A stretch of DNA of 64,000 nt from JAYYZW01 sp965217605 (GCA_965217605.1 CBDCJB010000004.1:434001-498000), one strand, 5' to 3'; shown: positions 52,355 to 60,386, counted from the first letter of the stretch. Notes: generated from the sequence alone by a model not told the origin. Program-made: numbers and translations.

Positions 52355-52497
52355 ACCAATATAAATTCTTTTGAAGAACGAACCGCCGTGCGGCGTTTCG
52401 CATCGAAGGTAAGTTTCATCAAACCCAAGATCATTAATGTCAATATGACACCCTACTGTGCTGCTTGTTTTATGGTATGTAAAGTATATAAACGCCT

Positions 52498-52505
52498 TTT
52501 AATTA
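52498..52505 (+). repeat. 8-bp target duplication, left copy
   Basis: TTTAATTA immediately before the left inverted end of element 3; an identical copy follows the right end at 55075-55082. Confidence 0.95.
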
Positions 52506-52518
52506 GGGACCTATATAC

Positions 52519-52547
52519 TTGACGATCGTTAAATAGTAGTGTATTCT
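52519..52547 (+). promoter_or_regulatory. promoter in left end of element 3
   Basis: TTGACG (52519-52524), 17-bp spacer, TATTCT (52542-52547). The -35 lies within the terminal inverted repeat and would drive the whole four-gene unit. Confidence 0.7.
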
Positions 52548-52579
52548 CTCTTATAACGTCAATAAAACAAAGAACGGCC

Positions 52580-53497
52580 ATGACGCTATTAGAGTTCACA
52601 CAAGCCTTTACCACTACTGAAGCCTGCCTAAAACACCTAGAAACAGTCCGTTGGGCGGACGGGCCTTTCTGCCCGCATTGTGGCAGCGCCAGGAAAATCT
52701 ATCACTATTCTGACGGACGCCGTCACCGCTGCGCTGATTGCGACAGAGTTTTCCGCGTCACGGTTGGTACGATCTTTGGTGACAGCCAGCTTAAGATGCT
52801 CCCGAAGTGGTTCTTGGCCGTCTACTTTGAAACCACGCACTCCAAGGGGATAGCATCCACCCAACTAGCGAAGCATATCGGCGTGACGCAGAAAACGGCG
52901 TGGTTCATGCTCCAGCGCATCCGCAACGCATCGACCAAAGGCGCGCGCGGCGGATTGCTTGGCGGGCAGGTAGAAATTGATGAGACGTATATTGGCGGCA
53001 AGGAGAAAAACAAGCATTCGAGCAAACGCACGCCGGGCACACAAGGGCGCAGCATCAAGACCAAGACGGCCACCTTTGGCATGAAGGAGCGCGGTGGCGA
53101 AGCCAGAGCCTTCCAAGTAGACTCCGTGAAAGGGAAAGATGTTGCGCCGCTGATGCTTTCAAATGTCGCGCTGGGTTCAAAGGTGAGCGCTGATGATAAT
53201 CGTGCTTACGGATCGCTCGACGGCTTCTATGCGGTGGATCGTGTCAATCACAGCGCCGGGGAATACGTTCGCGGCGCAACCCACACCAATAGCATAGAAA
53301 GCCTTTGGGCGATGACGAAGCGAGTCTACGTTGGAACCCATCACTGGTGGAGCAAAAAACACACGCAGCTCTATTTGAACGCGATTTGTTACCGCCAAAA
53401 CAGACGAGACGAGACCAAGCGTAGCACCGTCAACGATCTGCTAACGCGCGGCCTGCACAAGGACGCGCGGTTAACCTATCGCGGCTTGACCGCATGA
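52580..53497 (+). CDS. IS1595-family transposase (element 3)
   Basis: The 305-residue transposase has a zinc ribbon (CPHCGSARKIYHY ... CADCDRVF), a helical motif (STQLAKHIGVTQKTAWFMLQ) and a DDE domain: VEIDETYIGGKEKNKHS, KVSADDNRAYGSL and ATHTNSIESLWAMTKR. The ending YLNAICYRQNRRD is typical of the family. Intact. Its stop overlaps the ATG of the methyltransferase (ATGA), so the two are translationally coupled, which is unusual for a transposase and its passenger. Confidence 0.95.
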   Translation: MTLLEFTQAFTTTEACLKHLETVRWADGPFCPHCGSARKIYHYSDGRRHRCADCDRVFRVTVGTIFGDSQLKMLPKWFLAVYFETTHSKGIASTQLAKHIGVTQKTAWFMLQRIRNASTKGARGGLLGGQVEIDETYIGGKEKNKHSSKRTPGTQGRSIKTKTATFGMKERGGEARAFQVDSVKGKDVAPLMLSNVALGSKVSADDNRAYGSLDGFYAVDRVNHSAGEYVRGATHTNSIESLWAMTKRVYVGTHHWWSKKHTQLYLNAICYRQNRRDETKRSTVNDLLTRGLHKDARLTYRGLTA

Positions 53498-54369
53498 CGG
53501 AGCAGACACGCAAGGCCGACCCCCTATCCGACTTCAACCGTGTGCTTGAGCGCACGACCGTCGAATACCTGGATCGGGCAAGGGCTTATCCGTTCGTGAA
53601 ATGGGCGGGCGGAAAGCGCTCGCTCATACCGGAAATCTTGAAGGTGATGCCGGAGCAATTCGGATCCTATTGGGAGCCGTTCGTCGGCGGCGGGGCCGTG
53701 TTCTTTGCGCTGGACAGCAGGATACGTAAAGCCCACCTGTCAGACATCAATCTTGACCTCATGATCACCTATAAAATGCTGCACAAGCGGCCCCAAGACG
53801 TGATAAAGGCGCTGCGCAAACACCAGCGCGAGCACGGCCCACGTTATTACCTCCGCATCCGCAACAAACAGCATGACGAACAAGATCCCGTGCTACTCGC
53901 TGCGCGATTCATCTACCTCAACAAGACCTGCTACAACGGCCTTTACCGCGTGAACAAGCAGGGCAAGTTCAACGTGCCCATCGGTCGGCACACCAACCCG
54001 GCGATCTGCGACAAGGACAATCTACTCGCCGTGTCGAAGGTGCTCGGAAAAGCCAAGCTGAAAATCGAAACTTTCGGTAAGATCAGTCCTAAGCAAGGCG
54101 ACCTGGTTTACTGCGACCCTCCGTATGACGGCACTTATAGTGGGTACACAGGGGCGGGCTTCGATGACGACGACCAGAAAGCATTGCGGGACGCTTGTAT
54201 ACGCTGGCGCGAAGATGGATGCTATGTCATTGTTTCGAATAGCGATACCGGATTCATCCGACAACTATATAAAGAGTTTGAACTGCATGAAGTATCTGCG
54301 CCGCGCCACATCAACAGCAACGGCAAAGGCCGTGGCCGCGTCGGAGATCTCCTGATAGTCGGAGAATGA
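53494..54369 (+). CDS. Dam-type N6-adenine DNA methyltransferase (D12 class), IS passenger
   Basis: The 291-residue enzyme has the D12-class motifs in order: FVKWAGGKRSLIPEIL (motif X region), YWEPFVGGGAVFFAL (SAM-binding FxGxG motif I), and LVYCDPPYDGTYSGYTGAGF with the catalytic DPPY (motif IV). This class includes Dam, DpnM and EcoRV methylases; GATC specificity is likely but unproved. It methylates adenine in duplex DNA. It is coupled at both ends (4-bp overlaps) to transposase and nuclease. In this position it would protect against the next gene product. Confidence 0.92.
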   Translation: MTEQTRKADPLSDFNRVLERTTVEYLDRARAYPFVKWAGGKRSLIPEILKVMPEQFGSYWEPFVGGGAVFFALDSRIRKAHLSDINLDLMITYKMLHKRPQDVIKALRKHQREHGPRYYLRIRNKQHDEQDPVLLAARFIYLNKTCYNGLYRVNKQGKFNVPIGRHTNPAICDKDNLLAVSKVLGKAKLKIETFGKISPKQGDLVYCDPPYDGTYSGYTGAGFDDDDQKALRDACIRWREDGCYVIVSNSDTGFIRQLYKEFELHEVSAPRHINSNGKGRGRVGDLLIVGE

Positions 54370-54830
54370 CGCCCGTTAAAGGCACCGGAGCGAATCGATC
54401 AGGCGGACGGCTCGAAGATTTTGTAGCGGATATTCTGGATGAACGAGGCTACCGCTTCATACCACGCGAACGCTTCTTTCCGTCCCGCGAGCTTGAGCAA
54501 CCTGTTTTCACGCGCCAGTACGAGATGGGTAAGGATATCTACGGCAAGAAACGGCGCGTGGACGCTATCTTGTACCATCCGAGGCTATGGCCGGACTGCT
54601 TGGTCATTCAATCCAAGTGGCAAGCGTCCAGTGGCAGCGTCGAGGAAAAGTACCCCTACGAAGTCCTGTCCATCGCTCAAAATGAGTTCGACACCATCAT
54701 TGTCCTGGATGGTGGTGGCTATACGGCTGGCGCGAAGCAGTGGCTGGTTAATCAGGCAGGAAAGAACCGCTTGCTCGGCGTATTTGATCAGGGTGAATTC
54801 TCCCGTTTCGCTAGCCGTGGAAGACTATGA
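54366..54830 (+). CDS. PD-(D/E)XK-superfamily nuclease, probable restriction endonuclease
   Basis: The 154-residue protein starts with a conserved-looking GANRSGGRLEDFVADILDER (Glu in the first helix) and has a nuclease core with Asp in KRRVDAILYHP and QSK in CLVIQSKWQASSGSVEEKYP, a D-x(n)-(E/Q)xK pattern. The SGSVEEKYPYEVL segment resembles a recurring restriction-nuclease family. It overlaps the Dam-type gene by 4 bp, so the two look like a type II R-M pair. Specificity is unknown; it should cleave the site its partner methylates. Confidence 0.8.
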   Translation: MTPVKGTGANRSGGRLEDFVADILDERGYRFIPRERFFPSRELEQPVFTRQYEMGKDIYGKKRRVDAILYHPRLWPDCLVIQSKWQASSGSVEEKYPYEVLSIAQNEFDTIIVLDGGGYTAGAKQWLVNQAGKNRLLGVFDQGEFSRFASRGRL

Positions 54831-55051
54831 TGCCATATCGTTGTAATGAACATGGCGGCATCAACGCCGTTGAAGGTAAGCCAGTAGACGACATCATGCG
54901 AATGTTGCCGGAACGTCAGGCCAATCCGGGCCGACACGGATGTACTTATTGTGCGTTTGAAGAAGGACGACAGTGGGGGATTCGGCAGGCGAGAACGCGA
55001 ATAGCCAGCTACCTGGGCTGCCCCATCGACCAAATACCAGAGGTTAAATAG
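54827..55051 (+). CDS. small Cys/His-containing protein at the end of the R-M unit
   Basis: The 74-residue protein starts at an ATG overlapping the nuclease stop (a second ATG follows directly) and its TAG abuts the right inverted repeat. Cys and His residues form a possible zinc ribbon: CNEHGG near the start and RHGCTYCAFEEG in the middle. The rest is helical (GRQWGIRQARTRIASYLG). I do not recognise it. Position and coupling suggest an accessory role, such as control or stabilisation of the nuclease. Confidence 0.7.
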   Translation: MMPYRCNEHGGINAVEGKPVDDIMRMLPERQANPGRHGCTYCAFEEGRQWGIRQARTRIASYLGCPIDQIPEVK

Positions 55052-55074
55052 GGATCGTCAAGTATATAGGTCCC

Positions 55075-55082
55075 TTTAATTA
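55075..55082 (+). repeat. 8-bp target duplication, right copy
   Basis: TTTAATTA identical to 52498-52505; its final A is the first base of the ychF ATG. Confidence 0.95.
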
Positions 55083-56167
55083 TGGGGTTTAAGTGCGGCA
55101 TCGTGGGCTTGCCCAATGTCGGCAAGTCTTCCCTGTTCAATGCGCTGACGAGCTCCGCGATCGCGGTCGAGAATTACCCTTTTTGCACGATAGAGCCGAA
55201 TGTCGGCATCGTGGCGGTGCCCGATCCCAGGCTGGACCGGATCGCGGCGATCGTCGCACCGGCGAGAACGGTGCCCTCGCACATGGAATTCGTCGATATC
55301 GCGGGCCTCGTCGCCGGCGCGTCTAAGGGAGAGGGCCTCGGCAATCAGTTTCTTTCACACATCCGTGAGACGCAGGCGATCGCGCATATCACGCGATGCT
55401 TCCACGACGACAATGTCACGCACGTTGCGGGCCGAATCGATCCGATCGCCGATATCGAAGTGGTTGAAACCGAGCTCGCGCTGGCGGATCTGGACACCGT
55501 GAGCCGCGGCGCGGAACGCGCTCTGAAACTGGCGAAGACAGGCGACAAAGATGCGCGTATGCGCGCCGAATGCTTTGCGTATTTGGCCGATGAATTGGCA
55601 TCGGGCGTACCGGTTCGCGCGATGCAGCCCAACCCGGAGACCCGTAGCCTGTTACGCGAGCTCGCCCTGCTGACCGCACAGCCCGTCCTGTTCGTCGCAA
55701 ACGTCGACGAGGCGCACCTCGCCGGCAATGCACAATCAGAGGCAGTCGATGCGTATGCCGCCGCGTGTGGTGCGCCGTCGGTCGTATTGTGCGTGGCCGT
55801 CGAAGCCGAGATCGCAGCGCTGGACGCGAGCGAGCGCCCGGAGTTCCTGGTTGAGTTGGGGTTGGAAGAGCCGGGTTTGAATCGCGTGATCCGCGCCGTT
55901 TATGAGCTACTCGGCCTGCACCATTTCTTCTCGGCCGACGCCAAGGAATGCCGCGCCTGGACCATCCCCCACGGCACGACAGCCGCGACGGCGGGCGGTG
56001 TGATCCACACGGATTTCGAGCGCGGATTCATCCGCGCGGAAGTCGCGACCTACGAAGACTTCATTGCATACAACGGCGAAGCCGGCGCGCGCGATGCGGG
56101 CCGCTTACGTATCGAAGGACGGGATTACGTCGTCGCGGACGGGGACGTTATACGCTTTAAAATTTAA
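55082..56167 (+). CDS. ychF: redox-responsive ATPase YchF
   Basis: The 361-residue Obg-family protein has GLPNVGKSSLFNAL (P-loop), NYPFCTIEPNVG, the G3 region DIAGLVAGASKGEGLGNQFL, and an NVDE (NxxE) element in place of the usual NKxD guanine motif, the feature that makes YchF ATP-specific. The C-terminal TGS domain is complete (VIHTDFERGFIRAEVATYED). pth usually precedes it. The start codon directly follows the insertion duplication, so no native Shine-Dalgarno remains; GGTCCC of the IS end lies there instead. Expression may depend on element 3. Confidence 0.96.
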   Translation: MGFKCGIVGLPNVGKSSLFNALTSSAIAVENYPFCTIEPNVGIVAVPDPRLDRIAAIVAPARTVPSHMEFVDIAGLVAGASKGEGLGNQFLSHIRETQAIAHITRCFHDDNVTHVAGRIDPIADIEVVETELALADLDTVSRGAERALKLAKTGDKDARMRAECFAYLADELASGVPVRAMQPNPETRSLLRELALLTAQPVLFVANVDEAHLAGNAQSEAVDAYAAACGAPSVVLCVAVEAEIAALDASERPEFLVELGLEEPGLNRVIRAVYELLGLHHFFSADAKECRAWTIPHGTTAATAGGVIHTDFERGFIRAEVATYEDFIAYNGEAGARDAGRLRIEGRDYVVADGDVIRFKI

Positions 56168-56168
56168 G

Positions 56169-56360
56169 AGGTGTTCTCCGCAATGCCGCCGGCAACCGTG
56201 ATCTTGAACCAGGAGCTCAAGAGTGGAACGTCTCGAGGCGAATCAGGCTTTCCACTGCGTGGTGGACTTGCACAACATCGCTTGATGATCGGTTCCTAAA
56301 GTATTTCAAATAGGCTCAAAGATTTTCGGGTTAGCCGACGCACAAAGCAGAGAACACCAA
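56169..56360 (-). ncRNA. ssrS: 6S RNA
   Basis: About 192 nt. The ends pair as GGTGTTCTC and GAGAACACC. Internal similarity to E. coli 6S is clear: GAGCCTATTTGAAATAC near the 5' third, and TTCAAGATCACGGTTGCCGG followed by CGGCATTGCGGAGAA at the 3' end. The long, largely double-stranded fold with a central bubble would mimic an open promoter and bind sigma-70 RNA polymerase. It lies directly downstream of zapA on the same strand, the conserved location in gammaproteobacteria. Confidence 0.88.
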
Positions 56361-56395
56361 GCTTAAGTCGGTCGATTGTTGAGAATCTTTAGGGT

Positions 56396-56746
56396 TTATA
56401 TCCCCTGTTCTCGCGGAACGAGGGTTGCAACCCCCTGTTCCTCTAAGCTGCCGCGCGTCAGGGCTTCGGCGATTTTGCCCTGGATCCGCGCTATACCGTC
56501 GCCGATGTCCGTGGCCATGGACTCGTTGTTGCGACGAATCTCGAGATATTCGTTGGTGATGTTCAACGCCGCCATCACCGCGATACGCTCGCTTCCAATG
56601 ACATTCCCTTCATCGCGTTGCTCGTTCATCTTGTCGTTGAGGTATTGCACCGAGGCAAACAACGCTTCGCGTTCATCTTCGGTGCACCCGACGACGTAGT
56701 CCTTATCGAAAATGGTCACTGTGATTGGCTTGACATCGTCGCTCAT
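56396..56746 (-). CDS. zapA: cell division protein ZapA
   Basis: The 116-residue protein has the ZapA N-terminal part (ITVTIFDKDYVVGCTEDE), a middle helix (SVQYLNDKMNEQRDEGNVI) and IAVMAALNITNEYL, then a C-terminal coiled coil. It binds and bundles FtsZ at the Z ring. It overlaps the zapB-like gene by 4 bp and is followed by 6S RNA. Confidence 0.94.
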   Translation of the reverse strand: MSDDVKPITVTIFDKDYVVGCTEDEREALFASVQYLNDKMNEQRDEGNVIGSERIAVMAALNITNEYLEIRRNNESMATDIGDGIARIQGKIAEALTRGSLEEQGVATLVPREQGI

Positions 56747-56967
56747 GAACGGGTCTCCATGGCCTTCAACCGGGCGATCATGGCCTCCACTCGGCTGCGC
56801 GCCTGTTCCGTTTTCTCGATCAAGGCCGCACGCTCCGTTGTCAGGGTCGATTGCTGATTACGCAAGGCCTCATTTTCACTGGCGAGGCCTTCCACGGTCT
56901 TAATCAGCTCGTCTACGCGGGATTCCAGCGCGGCCAGTTCGAGGCGATCTTCATTGTCTGATGTCAT
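56743..56967 (-). CDS. ZapB-like coiled-coil protein (TIGR02449 type)
   Basis: From the ATG at 56967 the protein has 74 residues, almost entirely one coiled coil: LAALESRVDELIKTVEGLAS, then ENEALRNQQSTLTTERAALI. The TIGR02449/ZapB-like group commonly precedes zapA in gammaproteobacteria. It probably helps organise ZapA-FtsZ filaments. A longer upstream frame would add 15 residues without coiled-coil character. Confidence 0.82.
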   Translation of the reverse strand: MTSDNEDRLELAALESRVDELIKTVEGLASENEALRNQQSTLTTERAALIEKTEQARSRVEAMIARLKAMETRS

Positions 56968-57140
56968 GACGTAGAAACGTGCCCATCGACGGATTGGATT
57001 CTGCTGAACCAATATAGAGCGGCAGGCATCGGACGGTCAACACCGTAAGAGTCTTTATACGACGCGATCCGCGCCGATTGCTTTAGCGTATCGCGACAGC
57101 GTGGGATAATTCACAGTATTCGGACTGTTACTACAAGCAC

Positions 57141-57713
57141 GTGGTGTTAGTGAGCCGACAGATTTATCAACGCTTACATCGTGTCTTAGACACGCTCGAT
57201 TGTGACATCGGGGCGTCGGAATGCCACGGCATGTTGTGCGGTGTCCTGTGCGGCGGTACACAGTTCGACCAGCAGACATGGTTGCGACACTTGAGCGGCC
57301 GGGACGATCTGGGTCCATTCGAATCCGGAGAAGCGCGCGAGGCAATTGAGGAACTCGTGAGCCATACGCGGAACGCGCTCGATCGCAGCGACCTCGGCTT
57401 CGCGTTATTGTTGCCCGAAGACGACCGGGCGCTCGACGAGCGCGCTCGAGCATTCGCCCATTGGTGCCGAGGTTTCTTATCCGGTTTTGGTTTGTCGGGG
57501 ATTGCCGATCTACGCGTGTTGGGTGAAGATGCTCGCGGCTTCCTCGAAGACGTCGAACGCTTTGGATCGCTGGCGATACCGGAAGGCGGCGACGAGGACG
57601 ATGAACGGGCCTTAACTGAATTAACGGAATTCACGCGCATGGGCGTTCTCATCGTACGCGACGACGTGTCTGCGACCGAAGATGCCCCCAACGCATACTC
57701 GGGTGTCCACTAA
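57141..57713 (+). CDS. ygfB: UPF0149 family protein YgfB
   Basis: The 190-residue protein has the YgfB pattern: DIGASECHGMLCGVLCGG at the N-terminus, LLPEDDRALDERARAFAHWC and RGFLSGFGLSG in the middle, and an acidic GGDEDDERALTELTEF tail. In E. coli and Pseudomonas it also lies between zapA and pepP. P. aeruginosa YgfB is linked to regulation of ampDh3 and beta-lactam tolerance; here the role is only inferred. Start is GTG at 57141, with GTG at 57144 or 57150 possible. Confidence 0.9.
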   Translation: MVLVSRQIYQRLHRVLDTLDCDIGASECHGMLCGVLCGGTQFDQQTWLRHLSGRDDLGPFESGEAREAIEELVSHTRNALDRSDLGFALLLPEDDRALDERARAFAHWCRGFLSGFGLSGIADLRVLGEDARGFLEDVERFGSLAIPEGGDEDDERALTELTEFTRMGVLIVRDDVSATEDAPNAYSGVH

Positions 57714-57728
57714 AGCGGCCTTGCATTG

Positions 57729-59048
57729 ATGGAAAAGAGAGAATTTACGCGCCGCCGGAAACGGCTCATGAACATGGTCGACTCCGGTGGCATCGTCATC
57801 CAGCCCAATGCGCCGGAGCGCCTGCGCAATCGCGACGTCTACTATCCCTACCGGGCGGACAGCGACTTTTACTATCTCGCCGGATTTCCGGAGCCTGAAT
57901 CGGTATTGGTCCTCGTTCCCGATCGCAAGCAGGGCGAGTTCATTCTGTTTTGCCGTGAGCGTGACGAGGAAGCGGAAACCTGGCACGGACGGCGCGCGGG
58001 GTTGGAAGGCGCGTGTAAGGCATACGGCGCCGACGATGCATTTCCGATTACGGATCTCGACGATATTTTGCCGGGCCTGCTGGAAAACAAGGAACGCATT
58101 TATTACACCATGGGGCGGTATGCCGATTTCGATCAACGCCTGATGAGCTGGCTCAATCGCGTAAGCGACAAGGGTCGCGCGGGCGTGCACGCGCCCGATC
58201 AGTTCGTTTCGCTCGGACATATCGTGCACGAAATGCGGCTGTACAAGAGCAGCCAGGAACTCAAGGCGATGCGCAAGGCCGCGGCCATCGCCGCGGAAGG
58301 CCACTGCCGTGCGATGGCGTTATGCAGGCCCGGCATGCGGGAATACCAGGTCGAAGCGGAGCTCCTGCATTGCTTCATGCAAAACGGTGCGCGGGCGCCG
58401 GCCTATCCTGCGATCGTCGGCGGCGGCGCGAACAGCTGCATTCTTCATTACACGGAGAACTGTGACGCGCTGAAAGAAGGCGACATGTTGCTCATTGACG
58501 CAGGCGCTGAGTATGACAACTACGCGAGCGACGTCACGCGCACCTTCCCGGTCAGCGGGGAATTCACCAAGGCGCAACGTCAGGTCTATGAGGTCGTACT
58601 GGAAGCCCAGCTTACGGCGATCGCTGAAGTCATACCGGGTAACACCTGGAACGAACCGCACGAAGCGGCGATCGAGGTGATCACCCACGGACTCGTCGAC
58701 CTGGGTATCTTGAAGGGGCGCTTGCGTAAGCTGATCGAAGAAGAAGCCTATAAGCCGTACTACATGCACAAGACCGGGCACTGGCTCGGTATGGACGTGC
58801 ACGACGTCGGCGACTACAAAGTTGCGGACGAGTGGCGGGTGTTCGAACCCGGGATGGTGACGACGGTGGAACCCGGTCTTTATCTGTCAAATACGATCAA
58901 AGACCTTCCGAAGCAATGGTGGAACATCGGTATCCGCATCGAGGACGACGTCCTCGTCACTGAAACCGGAAATGAAGTACTGAGTATCGCGGCCCCCAAG
59001 ACCGTCGACGCCATTGAGGCCGCGACGCGACTCGCCAGTGCCGCCTGA
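57729..59048 (+). CDS. pepP: Xaa-Pro aminopeptidase (AMP)
   Basis: The 439-residue M24B metallopeptidase removes N-terminal residues before proline. The N-terminal domain contains RNRDVYYPYRADSDFYYLAG, and the catalytic pita-bread domain has metal ligands in LLIDAGAEYDNYASDVTRTF, the histidine in HKTGHWLGMDVHDVG and glutamates in VTTVEPGLYL and RIEDDVLV. Length equals E. coli PepP (441). The ATG at 57729 is preferred over TTG at 57726. ubiH overlaps its end. Confidence 0.96.
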   Translation: MEKREFTRRRKRLMNMVDSGGIVIQPNAPERLRNRDVYYPYRADSDFYYLAGFPEPESVLVLVPDRKQGEFILFCRERDEEAETWHGRRAGLEGACKAYGADDAFPITDLDDILPGLLENKERIYYTMGRYADFDQRLMSWLNRVSDKGRAGVHAPDQFVSLGHIVHEMRLYKSSQELKAMRKAAAIAAEGHCRAMALCRPGMREYQVEAELLHCFMQNGARAPAYPAIVGGGANSCILHYTENCDALKEGDMLLIDAGAEYDNYASDVTRTFPVSGEFTKAQRQVYEVVLEAQLTAIAEVIPGNTWNEPHEAAIEVITHGLVDLGILKGRLRKLIEEEAYKPYYMHKTGHWLGMDVHDVGDYKVADEWRVFEPGMVTTVEPGLYLSNTIKDLPKQWWNIGIRIEDDVLVTETGNEVLSIAAPKTVDAIEAATRLASAA

Positions 59049-60228
59049 CTTTGATTGCGTAGTCGTCGGCGCCGGCTTGATCGGCGCCGCCACGGCCGTG
59101 GCGCTGTGCCGTCACGGACTCGAGGTGGCGGTCGTCGAACGGCGCCCGCCGTTGCAGGAGGTTGACCCGAGCACGGATATACGCGCGCTCGTATTGAACG
59201 TCGCTTCCCAGCGGATCCTGCACCGTCTAGGCCTGTGGGAGCGATTGGCAGGGCACGTCAATCGCATCGGCCGGATCCACGTCACCGATCGCTTCGGCTT
59301 CGGGACGGTCCGCCTCGAGGCACGGACCGCACGGCTCACGGCGTTGGGCTGGGCCTGTCCGGCGGACATTCTCAGGCGCGAACTGACCGCGGCCCTGCAA
59401 GACCACGTGGGCGCAGGGCTATTGTGGTCGACGCATTTCGAGCACCATGTATCGCGCGACGCGGGTATCAGCGTGTCGACACGCTGCAACGGCCAGGTTC
59501 GCGGCATCGACGCGCGCCTTCTGATCGGCGCCGACGGCGGAGACTCGCAGGTCGGCCGCGCACTCGGCATCGACGAACAAACGTTCGACTTCGAGCAGAC
59601 CGCAATCGTCGCGAACGTCGAGGTCGACGCGCCGCAGGCGGACACGGCGTACGAGCGGTTTACCACGCAGGGTCCGCTGGCCATGATCCCGCTCGGCGGA
59701 CACCGATATGTCAGCGTGCAATGTCTCGATACGGACAGAGCCCGAGCAGCGCTTGCGCTCGATGACGACGCTTATCGAACCATGCTGCAACGACGCTTCG
59801 GCGAATCGCTCGGCACGATCGAGCAACTCGGATCGCGTCGTTCGCATGAACTCTGGCGGCGGCGCGCCGCGCGCGTGAGCGGGACGCGGGCGATCATCGT
59901 CGGCAACGCCGCAGCGACCCTGCATCCGAACGCCGCACAGGGTTTGAACCTCGGTTTGCGCGACGTCTCCGCGCTCATTGACGCCTTAGACGCCGCACCG
60001 GATCCGGGCGCAGCCGTGGTTACGGACCATTACGCCGCGGCACGCGCTTCCGATCACAAGCGCGCGGTCGCGTTCACCGATCTGCTCGCGCAAACATTTC
60101 ACTCGCGATCGTGCACGGTGACTGCAGCGCGGCGGGCGGCGATGGTGGTCACCGAGGCGCTACCGTTTCTCAAACGCCGCTTGATCCTAGAGGCAACGGG
60201 TCTCGCGCCGCTCGCGCGCGAAACTTAG
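59038..60228 (+). CDS. ubiH: ubiquinone biosynthesis hydroxylase UbiH-like
   Basis: The 396-residue FAD monooxygenase has the FAD motif DCVVVGAGLIGAATAVAL, a DG motif in LLIGADGGDSQVGRALG, and the GNAAATLHPNAAQGLNLGLRD segment characteristic of the UbiH family. It hydroxylates the ring during ubiquinone synthesis. Position after pepP supports UbiH. I use the GTG at 59038, overlapping pepP by 11 bp; a TTG at 59014 is less likely. Its stop codon lies within the left edge of the dispersed repeat, so repeat insertion may have set the C-terminus. Confidence 0.88.
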   Translation: MPPDFDCVVVGAGLIGAATAVALCRHGLEVAVVERRPPLQEVDPSTDIRALVLNVASQRILHRLGLWERLAGHVNRIGRIHVTDRFGFGTVRLEARTARLTALGWACPADILRRELTAALQDHVGAGLLWSTHFEHHVSRDAGISVSTRCNGQVRGIDARLLIGADGGDSQVGRALGIDEQTFDFEQTAIVANVEVDAPQADTAYERFTTQGPLAMIPLGGHRYVSVQCLDTDRARAALALDDDAYRTMLQRRFGESLGTIEQLGSRRSHELWRRRAARVSGTRAIIVGNAAATLHPNAAQGLNLGLRDVSALIDALDAAPDPGAAVVTDHYAAARASDHKRAVAFTDLLAQTFHSRSCTVTAARRAAMVVTEALPFLKRRLILEATGLAPLARET

Positions 60229-60386
60229 TGTCCTGTTCCGTGAAAAACTTCCATAATTCGCTGGTCTTTTTCGCCGCTGGCGGCGTTACTCCTCCTTGTG
60301 TAGAGCCCGCACATAAGCGTCGTCGTGCCTTGCCAGCGACGAAAATCCGTCGCGACTTACGAAAGTTTTTCACGGGACAGGACACT
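60227..60386. repeat. dispersed palindromic repeat, copy B (about 160 bp)
   Basis: Ends AGTGTCCTGTTCCGTGAAAA and TTTTCACGGGACAGGACACT are inverted copies. The interior is homologous, in reverse orientation, to copy A at 18724. It lies between ubiH and the second hydroxylase and ends 10 bp before the latter's ATG, possibly removing the original ribosome-binding site. Confidence 0.9.

Larger units (their letters stand above)
50374..52496 (+). mobile_element. IS1595-family element 2 with serine-protease passenger (boundaries tentative)
   Basis: The left end GGCTATTATTATACTTGACA (TACC follows) and the reverse-complemented right end GGCGTTTATATACTTTACAT (ACC follows) form imperfect inverted repeats; TATACTTNACATACC matches at 14 of 15 positions. 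They enclose a transposase and a convergent protease gene. A TTGACA-17 bp-TAAACT promoter (50388-50416) lies in the left end. No 8-bp target duplication is seen, so the borders are not proved. Element 3 inserted one base beyond the right end. Confidence 0.6.
52506..55074 (+). mobile_element. IS1595-family element 3 carrying a Dam/nuclease cassette
   Basis: A 2569-bp element with 22-bp perfect terminal inverted repeats (52506-52527 and 55053-55074, beginning GGGACCTATATACTTGACGA) and an 8-bp target duplication TTTAATTA on both sides. Inside are four genes on one strand, transposase-methyltransferase-nuclease-small ORF, each overlapping the next by 4 bp, filling the element from end to end. This fits a transporter IS with passenger genes. 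It inserted between the upstream DNA and the ATG of ychF; the right duplication ends on the A of that ATG. Intact ends and ORFs suggest a recent insertion. Confidence 0.95.
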
